A stretch of DNA of 64,000 nucleotides from JAAXHB01 sp965221635 (GTDB lineage Bacteria; Actinomycetota; Acidimicrobiia; Acidimicrobiales; Aldehydirespiratoraceae): positions 248,001 to 312,000 of the forward strand of contig OZ244902.1 of the NCBI GenBank assembly GCA_965221635.1, read 5' to 3'. The notes beneath the pieces are model-generated. The model was not told where the DNA came from and did no database searches. It saw nothing but the letters and a program-made list of their open reading frames with translations. Made by a program: the position numbers and the translations under genes. Shown one piece after another: positions 54,947-63,916 of this stretch (position 1 is the first letter of the stretch; the number at the start of each line of letters is the position of its first letter).

Positions 54947-56029
54947 ATGGACAACAGGCACTCGCAGAGCGGTCACCCTTCCCACCGCCACCACGACGGT
55001 GACCTAGCTGGCTGCTTCGCCAAGGAGGGCAAGTCCCCCGAGGATTCCCGCGCCGAGCAGCAATCCCTGGAGGCGCTGGCGGGGCCTGGGGTGGTTCCCT
55101 TGTGGAGCGGATCCGCTGCGGACCACCCGGGATGCGAGAACGACGCGGGCGTGGTGTTGCAACGAGCCGCCTGCTCGCTGGCCGACGTTCTGGCCCGGGC
55201 CGGTCCGCTGACCGAAGCGGAGGTGCGCGCCGTTGGCGTGGCCGCGGCAGAGGCGCTCGAGCGGGTACACGGCGCGGGGATGATCCACGGCGACCTGAAG
55301 CCCTCAAACCTGCTGTTGAGCCACGACGCGCAGCTCTGGCTGGCCGATTTCGACTCCGCCGCCCCGGCTGACGCAAGCCCACTGCGACGGGGCACGCCGC
55401 GGCGCACTCCCGCGTGGGGCGCCGCCACGCCGGGTTTGGACATCTCGGCGCTGGGTTTGACGCTGGTGGAACTGGCCACCGGCTTCGTGTTGGACCCCGA
55501 TGTGGCATGGAGCGTTGAGCACCTGCAGCGACTCGGATGCGCTGCCGCGCTGGGCGCCGACATTGCCTTTGTTCTGAAGGTGGCGCACCAACAGGGCCGT
55601 CGCCCAGGGACGCCCAGCGCAGCGGAGCCCAGCCAGGTGGGGACCGGCGGGCCGGAGACCGGCGCAGAGGAGCCCAGCAGAGGGGAGACCGGCGGGGCGG
55701 GCTCGTTGGCGAGGTTGGTGAAGCAGGTGTTGAGTGTCTGCGGCGAGCCGCTGCGCCTACCTGTTGTGGTGGCGGCGGGCAGGGGCCACTGCGAGGCCGA
55801 CCGCACGGTGGACTTCACGCTCCACACCAAGGCGACCGATACACGGCGCCGGCAGCAACGGAGTCCGCTTGGCGTCGGCGGCGGCCAGGGCCCGGCCTTT
55901 CGTGAGCGTCGGGGTGGTCAGCCGTCGGTGTCGCAGGCGAGCAGGTCGTCGTGGGTTTCGCGTCTCACCACAAGACGTGCCGCGCCGTCGGCCACGAACA
56001 CCACCGCTGGACGCAGCACCTTGTTGTAG
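54947..56029 (+). CDS. Minimal protein-kinase-like protein with DFD in place of DFG
   Basis: About 360 residues. The catalytic loop 'MIHGDLKPSNLLLS' (HGDLKPSN at 114-121) and 'LWLADFDSAAPA' (metal-binding Asp, with DFD instead of DFG) mark a Ser/Thr-kinase fold, and 'TPAWGAATPGLDISALGLTLVEL' continues the C-lobe. The N-lobe is very short: no Gly-rich loop is visible, and the likely ATP Lys is in 'CFAKEGKS'. The end is Arg/Ser-rich and overlaps the 3' end of lysA by 112 bases, so the true stop may differ or a frameshift may exist. The start is also open (ATG 54947, or 54875/54890). It could be an active small kinase or a pseudokinase. Confidence 0.6.
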   Translation: MDNRHSQSGHPSHRHHDGDLAGCFAKEGKSPEDSRAEQQSLEALAGPGVVPLWSGSAADHPGCENDAGVVLQRAACSLADVLARAGPLTEAEVRAVGVAAAEALERVHGAGMIHGDLKPSNLLLSHDAQLWLADFDSAAPADASPLRRGTPRRTPAWGAATPGLDISALGLTLVELATGFVLDPDVAWSVEHLQRLGCAAALGADIAFVLKVAHQQGRRPGTPSAAEPSQVGTGGPETGAEEPSRGETGGAGSLARLVKQVLSVCGEPLRLPVVVAAGRGHCEADRTVDFTLHTKATDTRRRQQRSPLGVGGGQGPAFRERRGGQPSVSQASRSSWVSRLTTRRAAPSATNTTAGRSTLL

Positions 56030-57291
56030 TTGGAGCCCATCGAGTGGCCGTAAGCCCCGGTCACCGGTGTGCAAAGAATGTCGCCCACCGCAAGGTCGGC
56101 TGGAACCGCGGCGTCGCGCACGAGCAGATCCCCCGATTCGCAGTGTTTGCCCACCACCGTCACCGTGCGCCGGCGGGGGGCGCTCACCGCACGCGGCAAG
56201 AACGCCTCGTAACCGCTGCCGTAAAGCACCGGCCGGGGGTTGTCGCTCATGCCTCCGTCCACGCCAACGTAGGTGCGGATTCCGGGGATCGCCTTGATGG
56301 TGCCCACGGTGTACAGGGTCACCGCCGCGCCCGCCACGATGGCCCGTCCGGGCTCCGCGGTGATGCGGGGAGCCACGCCTGCCTTCTCGCAGGCGGCGCC
56401 AACCGCGGCGGCCACAACCTCACCCCAACTTGTGATGGTCGGGGCGCTCTCGCCTGTCACATAGGGCACGCCCAGGCCGCCGCCGATACAAATCTCTTGA
56501 GGCTCGAAGGGCGCCGCCGCGGTGGCGATCACCGATGCAGCCTTGGCGAACGACGACGCCTCGAACACCTGGCTGCCGATGTGGGCATGAACACCCACCA
56601 CCTCCACCGACGCCGAGTCGCGGGCCCGGGCCATGGCCTCGGAAGCCGCGCCGGTTTCCACGGTGAAACCGAACTTCGAGTCGTTCACGCCGGTGGCCAC
56701 GTAGCGGTGCGTGTGGGCCTCCACCCCAGGGGTGAAACGCAACAACACCTGGGGGGCCACGCCGGTTTCGTCGTGCAGCGCGTCGAGGCGGTCGAGTTCG
56801 TCGAAGCTGTCCACCACGATTCGGCCCACCCCGGCGGCTATCGCGGTGCGCAGCTCAGATGTGGACTTGTTGTTGCCGTGAAGCACCAGCCGCTGCGCCG
56901 CCACGCCCGCAGCGAGGGCGACGTGCAGTTCGCCTCCGGTGGCCACGTCGATGCCCATGTGCTCGGACACCACCAGGCGTGCGATCGCCCGGCACAGGAA
57001 CGCCTTGGCGGCGTAGTACACGCCGTCGGGGAAGGCGGCCACGGCCTCGCGGCAACGACGGCGAAGGTGGGCCTCGTCGTACACGAACAACGGCGTGCCG
57101 TACCGGTCGGCCAGTTCAAGCAGGTCACAACCACCGACCCACAACCGGCCGTCATCATCCGCCTGGGCGGTGTCGGGCAGCAGCGAGAACGGCACCGGCC
57201 CCGCGCCGCCCCCTGTTGGAGCAGCGGCACCCTCGGTGCCCGTGGTGGGGTCGCGTTCGGTTGGCTGAGGGCCACTCGGGTCAACAGTCAC
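55918..57291 (-). CDS. lysA: Diaminopimelate decarboxylase
   Basis: A 457-residue alanine-racemase-fold PLP enzyme making lysine. The PLP Lys K96 is in 'VYYAAKAFLC'; 'VVGVHAHIGSQV' and 'ICIGGGLGVPY' follow, and the second active-site Cys is in 'VGKHCESGDLL', supplied across the dimer. 'GAYGHSMGSNYN' near the end is typical. The first ~40 residues are Pro/Gly/Thr-rich and unconserved. It begins 30 bases after argS ends. Confidence 0.96.
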   Translation of the reverse strand: MTVDPSGPQPTERDPTTGTEGAAAPTGGGAGPVPFSLLPDTAQADDDGRLWVGGCDLLELADRYGTPLFVYDEAHLRRRCREAVAAFPDGVYYAAKAFLCRAIARLVVSEHMGIDVATGGELHVALAAGVAAQRLVLHGNNKSTSELRTAIAAGVGRIVVDSFDELDRLDALHDETGVAPQVLLRFTPGVEAHTHRYVATGVNDSKFGFTVETGAASEAMARARDSASVEVVGVHAHIGSQVFEASSFAKAASVIATAAAPFEPQEICIGGGLGVPYVTGESAPTITSWGEVVAAAVGAACEKAGVAPRITAEPGRAIVAGAAVTLYTVGTIKAIPGIRTYVGVDGGMSDNPRPVLYGSGYEAFLPRAVSAPRRRTVTVVGKHCESGDLLVRDAAVPADLAVGDILCTPVTGAYGHSMGSNYNKVLRPAVVFVADGAARLVVRRETHDDLLACDTDG

Positions 57292-57321
57292 CGCTTCACC
57301 CCTACCGTCGGCGGTGGGGAC

Positions 57322-58938
57322 TCACAGCCGCTGCGGCGCCGACACGCCGAGAATGCCGAGGCTCACCGAAAGCCCCACCCGGGTTGCCTCCACCAGCCAA
57401 AGCCTCGCCTGACACACCTCGTGATCAACGTCGCTGCGCAGTATCGGGCAGTTGTGCCAGAAGCGATGAAACGCCGCTGCCAGCTCACGCGCCCACACGG
57501 ATACCTGGTGCGGCGCCCGGGCGCTCATTGCGCCCAGCACCACATCGGGAAGCTGCGCCAGGCAGCGCAGCACGTCCAGTTCGTGGGTGTCGGCCAGCAC
57601 GCCAAGGTCGACCTCGTCAATGGGCGCCCGCGTAACGCCGCGCTCGGTGGCGGTGCGGGCCAGCGAATGGGTGCGGGCGTACGCGTACTGCATGTAGTAC
57701 ACGGGGTTCTCGGCGGACTGCGCGGAGATCACGTCGATGTCCACGGTTTGGGGAGTGTCGATCGACTGAAGCAGGAACGTGAGACGGGCAACGTCAGAAC
57801 CCACCTCGGCCACCAGTTCGTCCGCGGTCACCATGTTGCCCGCACGCTTGGAGAGGCGCACCTGCTCGCCGCCGCGCCACAAGGTGACGTTTTGACCCAG
57901 CAGCACCTCGTAACGGCTCGGGTCGTGCCCCAGGCCAACGAGGGCTGCGCGCATCCTGGCGGTGTAGCCGTGATGGTCGGCGCCGAGAATGTCGATCACC
58001 AGATCAGCCCGGCTCAGTTTCTCGTGGTGGTAGGCGATGTCGGGAAGCAGATACGTGGGCTCGCCGTCGCTTTTGATCAGCACCCGGTCGGCGTTGTCGC
58101 CATGCTCCGAGGAGCGCAACCACAGCGCGCCGTCGCCTTCGCGCACCAGATTGCGGTTGCGCAGCTCGGCCAGAGCGTCGTCCATCGCGCCACGCGACAC
58201 CAGTTCCTGTTCGCTCACCCACAGGTCGAACGCCACGTTCATCGATTCCAGCGTTTCGGCCTGGTCGCGCCGTGCCCGGTTGATCCCCCACTGGCGGGGA
58301 TCGACATCGGTGGGCATCTCGGAGGCCCATTCGGCCACGTACTGGCCCTTGTAGCCGTCCTCTGGCAGCGCCTCACCGGCACGTCTGGCGGCCAGCGAAT
58401 CTGCGAACATTTCGGTTTGACGGCCACGGTCGTTCACGTAGAACTCCCTCACCACGCTGTAACCGCAACGCTCGAACAGCCGGCACAACGAATCTCCGTA
58501 GGCGGCCCAGCGCCCGTGCCCGGCGTGAAGCGGGCCCGTGGGGTTGGCCGACACGAACTCCACGTCCACTGTGCGTGAGGCGCCCACGTTGTGGCGGGCA
58601 TAACCGTCGATGCCGGCGGCGATCACCTCGCGCAGCGTTTCGTGCAGCCACGTGTCGCTCAGGCAGAAGTTCACAAAACCGGGCCCGGCCACCTCCACCG
58701 AAGCCACGTGACGAGGAAGGTTCGCCTCGATGTGAGCGACCAGTTGCGCTGCCAGTTCCCTCGGCGGACGACCCGCGGCCTTCGCGCACACAAGGGCCAC
58801 GTTCGACGACCAGTCTCCGTGCGCCCGCTCACGAGGCCGTTCCACCCCTATTTCGGACGCCGGGGGCACCGGGTCGACACCCGCGGCACGCAACGCGCCT
58901 TGCAACGCGGCCCGCAGCTCAGGGCGCAACTCGGGCAT
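57322..58938 (-). CDS. argS: Arginyl-tRNA synthetase
   Basis: A 538-residue class I synthetase. The HIGH motif reads HAGH in 'SANPTGPLHAGHGRWAAYGD', and the KMSKS region reads 'VRLSKRAGNMVT'. The C-terminal anticodon-binding domain has 'YAYARTHSLART' and ends with a helical DALR-type fold. ArgS followed by lysA and hom is a common actinobacterial order. The ATG at 58938 begins at the N-terminal domain start. Confidence 0.97.
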   Translation of the reverse strand: MPELRPELRAALQGALRAAGVDPVPPASEIGVERPRERAHGDWSSNVALVCAKAAGRPPRELAAQLVAHIEANLPRHVASVEVAGPGFVNFCLSDTWLHETLREVIAAGIDGYARHNVGASRTVDVEFVSANPTGPLHAGHGRWAAYGDSLCRLFERCGYSVVREFYVNDRGRQTEMFADSLAARRAGEALPEDGYKGQYVAEWASEMPTDVDPRQWGINRARRDQAETLESMNVAFDLWVSEQELVSRGAMDDALAELRNRNLVREGDGALWLRSSEHGDNADRVLIKSDGEPTYLLPDIAYHHEKLSRADLVIDILGADHHGYTARMRAALVGLGHDPSRYEVLLGQNVTLWRGGEQVRLSKRAGNMVTADELVAEVGSDVARLTFLLQSIDTPQTVDIDVISAQSAENPVYYMQYAYARTHSLARTATERGVTRAPIDEVDLGVLADTHELDVLRCLAQLPDVVLGAMSARAPHQVSVWARELAAAFHRFWHNCPILRSDVDHEVCQARLWLVEATRVGLSVSLGILGVSAPQRL

Positions 58939-59015
58939 CGGGGGAGCCTACTGTGGGCCCTCCGGGTGACTTGTGGAGCCCTCGATCCGCCGCCACGCCC
59001 GGCGAATGGCAGGTT

Positions 59016-60386
59016 TCAGTCCACCACCATCGGTATCGCGGCAACACCCTCACGGCGCGACAACAGGTCGACGGTGGCGTTGTGGATCTCCTCAAGCGCA
59101 GCCGATTCGTCCACGTTGCACAACTCGCCACCTTGCACGCATTGTGATCCCTGCACCCACACGTCTCGCACGTCGCTCGCACGCCCCGCGAACACCAGAT
59201 TCCAAAGGATCGGGTCGTGCTGCTCTGAGAGAGCCAGCGGCAACAGGTGCGGCTGCCACAAGTCCACGGTGATCAAATCGGCATGCTTTCCCACCTCGAT
59301 GGAGCCAATCTCGTCTGCCATTCCCAACAGGCGCGCCCCGTCGATCGTTGCCATTTCCAGTGCCTCGCGGGCGCTCACCGCGGTGGCGTCGAGATGGGTG
59401 ACCTTTTGCAGCAGCGACGAGACCTTCATGCATTCCCACATGCTCAGCGAGTTGTTGGAGATGCTGCCGTCGGTGCCGAGGCCCACCATCACGCCTTGTT
59501 GACGGAACTTCTCAAGGGGCGCCGCGCCACCGGCGAGTTTCATGTTGCTCACCGGGCAGTGCGCCACGCCGGTGCCGGTTGCGCGCAGCACCTCGATTTC
59601 GGCGTCGTCGAGCCACACGCAGTGAGCCAGAACGGTGCGAGGCCCGAGAATGCCGCGCCGTTCGAACACGTGAACGGGACGGTCACCGAAGAGTTCCACC
59701 ACCGCGTCCACCTCTTCGCTTTGTTCGCTGGTGTGAGTGTGGATGCCAACGTCGTAGGTGTCGGCCAACTCCGCCACCTTGGTGAACATGGCCTCCGAGC
59801 AGTAGGTGATGTGCTCCATCCCCATCCACGCCTTCACACGCCCGTCGGCGGTGTCATGGCAGTCACGGATGAGCTGTTCGCTTGTTTCGAGCGTTTCGAA
59901 GAAGTCCTTGGTGGGATGATCCGCGGCGTAGGGCACCAGGTGGGCGCGCATTCCCAGCAACGTCGCGGCCTGCGCGCCCTTGTTGGGATAGCGGTACATG
60001 TCCATCACGCAGGTGGTGCCGCCCTTGAGGGCCTCCATGTAGCTCACCAGGTAGCCGTGGTAGGCGTCGTCCGGGGTGAGCACCTGATGCTCTCGTTGGT
60101 ATTCGGGCAGCCAGTCCATCAACTGGGCGTTCTCGGAGTACCCCTTGAGCAGGCTCGAATGGCTGTGAACGTCGATGAGGCCGGGCAGCACCGCCAAGCG
60201 GCCACCGCCGTCGAGCACGAGTGCGTCGTCGTCCACCACCACCGAATCGCTCGGCCCGACCTCGGTGATCACCCCGTCGCAGAACACCACCGTTCCGGGA
60301 TTGAAACATCTGAAGTCCGCGTCCACGCAGTACACGACGGCATTCACGATGGCCGTGTCCCGCCCGGCTGAGTCACGATTGTTCAT
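59016..60386 (-). CDS. Amidohydrolase of the S-adenosylhomocysteine/methylthioadenosine deaminase-chlorohydrolase group
   Basis: A 456-residue metal-dependent hydrolase. Metal ligands are H74 and H76 in 'GLIDVHSHSSLL', H216 in 'GIHTHTSEQ', a further His in 'VLAHCVWLDD' and D306 in 'GLGTDGSISNNSL'. The C-terminal 'IGSIEVGKHADLITVDL' is typical of this branch, which deaminates or dechlorinates nitrogen heterocycles (MtaD, AtzA/TrzN, cytosine deaminase-like). The substrate cannot be chosen from sequence. The ATG at 60386 has GGAGGG at good spacing. It is divergent from a molybdoenzyme across 179 bases. Confidence 0.85.
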   Translation of the reverse strand: MNNRDSAGRDTAIVNAVVYCVDADFRCFNPGTVVFCDGVITEVGPSDSVVVDDDALVLDGGGRLAVLPGLIDVHSHSSLLKGYSENAQLMDWLPEYQREHQVLTPDDAYHGYLVSYMEALKGGTTCVMDMYRYPNKGAQAATLLGMRAHLVPYAADHPTKDFFETLETSEQLIRDCHDTADGRVKAWMGMEHITYCSEAMFTKVAELADTYDVGIHTHTSEQSEEVDAVVELFGDRPVHVFERRGILGPRTVLAHCVWLDDAEIEVLRATGTGVAHCPVSNMKLAGGAAPLEKFRQQGVMVGLGTDGSISNNSLSMWECMKVSSLLQKVTHLDATAVSAREALEMATIDGARLLGMADEIGSIEVGKHADLITVDLWQPHLLPLALSEQHDPILWNLVFAGRASDVRDVWVQGSQCVQGGELCNVDESAALEEIHNATVDLLSRREGVAAIPMVVD

Positions 60387-60509
60387 GTGTCCCTCCAACT
60401 GAAACGCCGCGCCGCGGCTTGTTGAGTCTCCCGCGACACCGACGGTAGTTCCGGGCCCTCGAACGGCTCCGGTCGCGGCCCGTCCTGCTGACGGTGGCAC
60501 CTCCGACAA

Positions 60510-60532
60510 CGCGCACCACCGGCGCGTGCGCG
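60510..60532. promoter_or_regulatory. Inverted repeat in the divergent control region
   Basis: CGCGCAC and GTGCGCG are perfect 7-bp arms around 9 bases, 33 bases upstream of the molybdoenzyme ATG. It could be an operator shared by the two divergent genes. Confidence 0.35.
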
Positions 60533-60565
60533 ACACTGATGCGAGGCACACCCCAAGGAGGCGGC

Positions 60566-63157
60566 ATGCAAACTGTGCTCGGTGCTCGCAGCGGCACCAT
60601 CATGGGCGACAGATGGGTGCGCAGCGCATGCACCATTTGCCTGAACCGTTGCGGCATCCTCGCTCACGTCAACGACGACGAGGTTGTGGACAAGATCCTC
60701 GGCGACCCCGACAACCCGCACAACGCCGGCCGCACCTGCGCCAAGGGTGACGCCGGGTTCGAGGGCCTCGCCGACCCGCAGAGGATCACCACACCGCTGA
60801 AGCGCACCAACCCCGAAAAGGGAATCGGCCACGACCCGGGCTGGGTGCCGATCACCTGGGACGAAGCGTTGGACGCCATTGCCGACCGGCTGCGCGAAAC
60901 GATCGCCGATGACCCCGAGAAGATCCTTTACACCAGCTTCGACGTGTTTCACCTGCGCGGCGCGTTCGCGGCGTCGTGGGTGACCGGGCTGGGCATGCCC
61001 GGGTATTCCACATGGTCGGCGGCGATCTTTTGTGGCAACAACGTTCACGGCATCGCCTACATGAACCAGAACGCCTTCGAGGGCACCCCCGATCCCAACT
61101 ACAGCCGCTACATCTTGAACTTCGGTTCGCAATTCGGCTCGGTGGTTCATTACGACACGATGCACGCCACGCATCGGCTGTCGGTGCGCCGATCCGATGT
61201 GAAGATGGTGTCGATAGACCCGGTGTGCAGCGCCGCCGCGGCGGTGGCCGACGAATGGGTGCCGATCCGGCCCGGCACCGACGCAGCGCTGATCCTGGGA
61301 ATGGTGGATCAGCTCCTGAACGAGCTGGGCATCTACGACGCCGAGTTTCTGAGGAACTTCACCAACGCCGCCTACCTCGTGGGCGACGACGGGCGTTACG
61401 TGCGCCACCCCCAAACCGGCAAGCCCCTGGTGTGGGACGAGCAGCACGGCGCGCGTGGTTTCGACGAGGGCACCGACAACGCGGCGCTTTGGGGCGCCTA
61501 CGACGTGGACGGCCGACAAGCCCGCCCGGGTTTGCAGGTGCTCGCCGATCATGTGCGGGCCTACACCCCCGACTACGTGGAGTCGATCACCACGGTGCCG
61601 GCGGACACGGTTCGCCGCCTGGCCCGCGAGTTCGGGGAGGCGGCCCGCATCGGCGAGACCATCGAGATCGACGGCGTCGAACTGCCCCACCGTCCCGCCA
61701 CTGCCATCTGGTACAGGGGACTCTCGGCGCACAAGCACTCGATGCTCAACGGGCTGTCGGTGATTTTGCTGCCCACTCTGGTGGGCGCAATCGACGTGCC
61801 GGGCGGTTTGCTGGGCGAGCCGTGGGGTTTGATGGGCAAGGTGAAGGATCGCACCTACGGCGCCACAGCCAGCGAGGACGGGTTGATCTCTCAGGGGTTC
61901 ATCGGCGGCGGCCGTGTGGGCGGGCTGTACCCGCCGCGCCCCACCCGGGCGCCCCAAACCACCGAAATGTTCGAACTGTTGCCGTGCGCGCCGTACGGCA
62001 CGGTGTTTTCGATGCTCAACTCCGAGCAGCCCGACCTTTTCGGTGCGCCGCCGTTTCCGTCGATGATGATCAACTTCGGTTCGAACATGATGAAAACGTC
62101 GGGGCCGCCCGAAATCGTGGAGCGCTTCATGAAGCGAATCCCGTTCATCGCGGCGATAGCACGGCGTTTCGAGGAGACCACGATCATGGCCGACATCGTG
62201 CTCCCCGACTTGCACTACCTGGAACGTCTCACGCCTTTCGTGTACCAGCACCTTTCCTCGGGCGACGGTCGCCATTCTGTGTACGGGGCGAAACCGGTGG
62301 TGGCGTCCACCATCGAGGGCCCGGTGCCCGGCGAGCAGTACGTGGACGCCATGCAGATCTACCTGGAGCTGGCACGGCGCAGCGGACGCCTCGAGCACCT
62401 TTACGAGGCGTTCAACAACATCGCAAAGATGCGCGAGCCGTACAAGCTCGACCCGTCGGGCAGTTACTCGTATTTCGATTTGTGCGACCGCTGGCTGAGG
62501 AACACCTTCGGAGACGACAAGGGCCTCGACTGGCACCTGCACGACGGGTTGTGGAGCGACGACAAGTCGGTGGTTGAGAAATACCCGCGGCCGTTCTTCG
62601 ATGCGCGGGCGCAGGTGTACTTCGAGTTCATGCTGGCCGCCAAGGAAGACCTTGAACGCACCGTGGAGGAGCTCGGCATCTACTGGGAGACCGACGACTA
62701 CCAGCCGCTTCCGGACTGGAAACCCGGACCTGCCTACGAGCGCACAGCGCCCCATGACCTGTTCGTGGTGAACATGAAGGTGCCCAACCATGCGCTTTCC
62801 CACACCCACAAGAACACGATCCTGAACACCCTTTCGAGACGCCACAACGACCTGAAGTCGGTGTGGATCAACCCGATCACCGCCGCGGGCAGGGGAATCA
62901 CCAACGGTGACCTCGTGGAGATCGAAACATCCGGGGGTCGCCTCCAGACCGCCACCGCTCGGGTAACGGAATTGGTGCATCCGGAGGTGTTGGCCACCCA
63001 GGGCTGTGGCGGTGGTTGGACAAAGGACGGCTCGCAGGACGAAGTGAACTTCAACGCGCTGTTGAACATCGACGTTGACCACATCGACTTCGTGTCGGGC
63101 GCCCTGGATTCGGCCATAGCGGCCGACGTGCGCAAAGCAGAAGGAGGCCGGCGATGA
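60566..63157 (+). CDS. Molybdopterin oxidoreductase, DMSO reductase family, catalytic subunit
   Basis: An 863-residue enzyme. The N-terminus binds a [4Fe-4S] cluster through C22, C25, C29 and C58 ('CTICLNRCG' and 'GRTCAKGD'). Molybdopterin-binding blocks follow, with a possible molybdenum ligand Cys at 156 in 'AAIFCGNNVHG'. The insert 'YLVGDDGRYVRHPQTGKPLVWD' occurs, as far as I recall, in the thiosulfate/polysulfide reductase and phenylacetyl-CoA oxidoreductase (PadB-like) group. No twin-arginine signal is seen, so it should act in the cytosol. The ATG at 60566 has AAGGAGG five bases upstream. It leads an operon with the iron-sulfur subunit. Confidence 0.9.
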   Translation: MQTVLGARSGTIMGDRWVRSACTICLNRCGILAHVNDDEVVDKILGDPDNPHNAGRTCAKGDAGFEGLADPQRITTPLKRTNPEKGIGHDPGWVPITWDEALDAIADRLRETIADDPEKILYTSFDVFHLRGAFAASWVTGLGMPGYSTWSAAIFCGNNVHGIAYMNQNAFEGTPDPNYSRYILNFGSQFGSVVHYDTMHATHRLSVRRSDVKMVSIDPVCSAAAAVADEWVPIRPGTDAALILGMVDQLLNELGIYDAEFLRNFTNAAYLVGDDGRYVRHPQTGKPLVWDEQHGARGFDEGTDNAALWGAYDVDGRQARPGLQVLADHVRAYTPDYVESITTVPADTVRRLAREFGEAARIGETIEIDGVELPHRPATAIWYRGLSAHKHSMLNGLSVILLPTLVGAIDVPGGLLGEPWGLMGKVKDRTYGATASEDGLISQGFIGGGRVGGLYPPRPTRAPQTTEMFELLPCAPYGTVFSMLNSEQPDLFGAPPFPSMMINFGSNMMKTSGPPEIVERFMKRIPFIAAIARRFEETTIMADIVLPDLHYLERLTPFVYQHLSSGDGRHSVYGAKPVVASTIEGPVPGEQYVDAMQIYLELARRSGRLEHLYEAFNNIAKMREPYKLDPSGSYSYFDLCDRWLRNTFGDDKGLDWHLHDGLWSDDKSVVEKYPRPFFDARAQVYFEFMLAAKEDLERTVEELGIYWETDDYQPLPDWKPGPAYERTAPHDLFVVNMKVPNHALSHTHKNTILNTLSRRHNDLKSVWINPITAAGRGITNGDLVEIETSGGRLQTATARVTELVHPEVLATQGCGGGWTKDGSQDEVNFNALLNIDVDHIDFVSGALDSAIAADVRKAEGGRR

Positions 63158-63224
63158 TCGGGAGGGGTTCGGCGGGAGGGCAGGCAGCGGCCACAACGCG
63201 GGCTTTGGCCACAAGGCGGGCGTC

Positions 63225-63905
63225 ATGACGCGCTGGGGCATGGTGATCGACGCCACTCGATGCGTGGGCTGTCAGGCGTGCACCGTTGCGTGCAAGTCCG
63301 AGAATCAGTCACCAACCGACGCCTGGTATGCGCCTGTGATCGAATGGGAGTCGGGCGTGTTCCCTGACGCCACGCTCAACTACCTGCCGACGCTGTGCAA
63401 CCACTGCGAGGACGCGCCGTGTGTGACGGCGTGCCCGTCGGGGGCGATCCGCCGCCGCGACGACGGAATCGTGATCGCCGATGAGGACGTTTGCATCGGG
63501 TCAAGGGCGTGCATGGCGGCCTGCCCTTACGGCGCGCTGCATTTCTTCGACGGCCGACCCGAGGTTTCGATCACCTCCGCCGGCGCCGGTGACCACAACG
63601 GGGGCCCGCAAACCAGCCTGCCTGAGCGTTACGCCCATCAGAGCCACGTTCGTGGCGCAGTGTCGAAATGCACGTATTGCGCGCATCGCATTGATTTCGG
63701 CGTGGAGAACGGTTTGGAGGTTGGGGTGCATCCGCTGGCCACCCCGGCTTGCGTTGTGACCTGCCCCGCGGAGTGCCGCATCTTCGGCGATCTCGACGAC
63801 CCCGAAAGCAACGTCAGCCGCTACATCGCCGATCAGGGACCATCGGAGGTGTTGCGCCCAGACGCACAAACCGGCCCGAGCACGCTGTATGTGGGCTTGC
63901 CCTGA
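63225..63905 (+). CDS. Four-cluster ferredoxin-type electron-transfer subunit
   Basis: A 226-residue PsrB/DmsB/NrfC-type subunit that carries electrons between the molybdoenzyme and a membrane partner. Cys clusters are visible: C13/C16/C19/C23 ('CVGCQACTVAC'), C58/C61/C66/C70 ('CNHCEDAPCVTAC'), C90-S93-C96-C100 ('CIGSRACMAAC') and a last group 'CTYC' with 'CVVTCPAEC'. In the third group the second Cys is replaced by Ser (codon TCA at 63501-63503), so that site may hold a [3Fe-4S] or altered cluster. It begins 67 bases after the catalytic gene. Confidence 0.93.
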   Translation: MTRWGMVIDATRCVGCQACTVACKSENQSPTDAWYAPVIEWESGVFPDATLNYLPTLCNHCEDAPCVTACPSGAIRRRDDGIVIADEDVCIGSRACMAACPYGALHFFDGRPEVSITSAGAGDHNGGPQTSLPERYAHQSHVRGAVSKCTYCAHRIDFGVENGLEVGVHPLATPACVVTCPAECRIFGDLDDPESNVSRYIADQGPSEVLRPDAQTGPSTLYVGLP

Positions 63906-63916
63906 GCGGTGATCAC

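Noticed and set aside
55951..58578. 875-codon plus-strand open frame opposite lysA and argS
   Set aside because: It spans two clear genes and their gap, has no motifs, and is rich in His and Arg from GC skew.
60383..63256. 957-codon minus-strand open frame opposite the molybdoenzyme
   Set aside because: The plus strand has an iron-sulfur motif, cofactor blocks and a strong ribosome site; the minus frame is a shadow.
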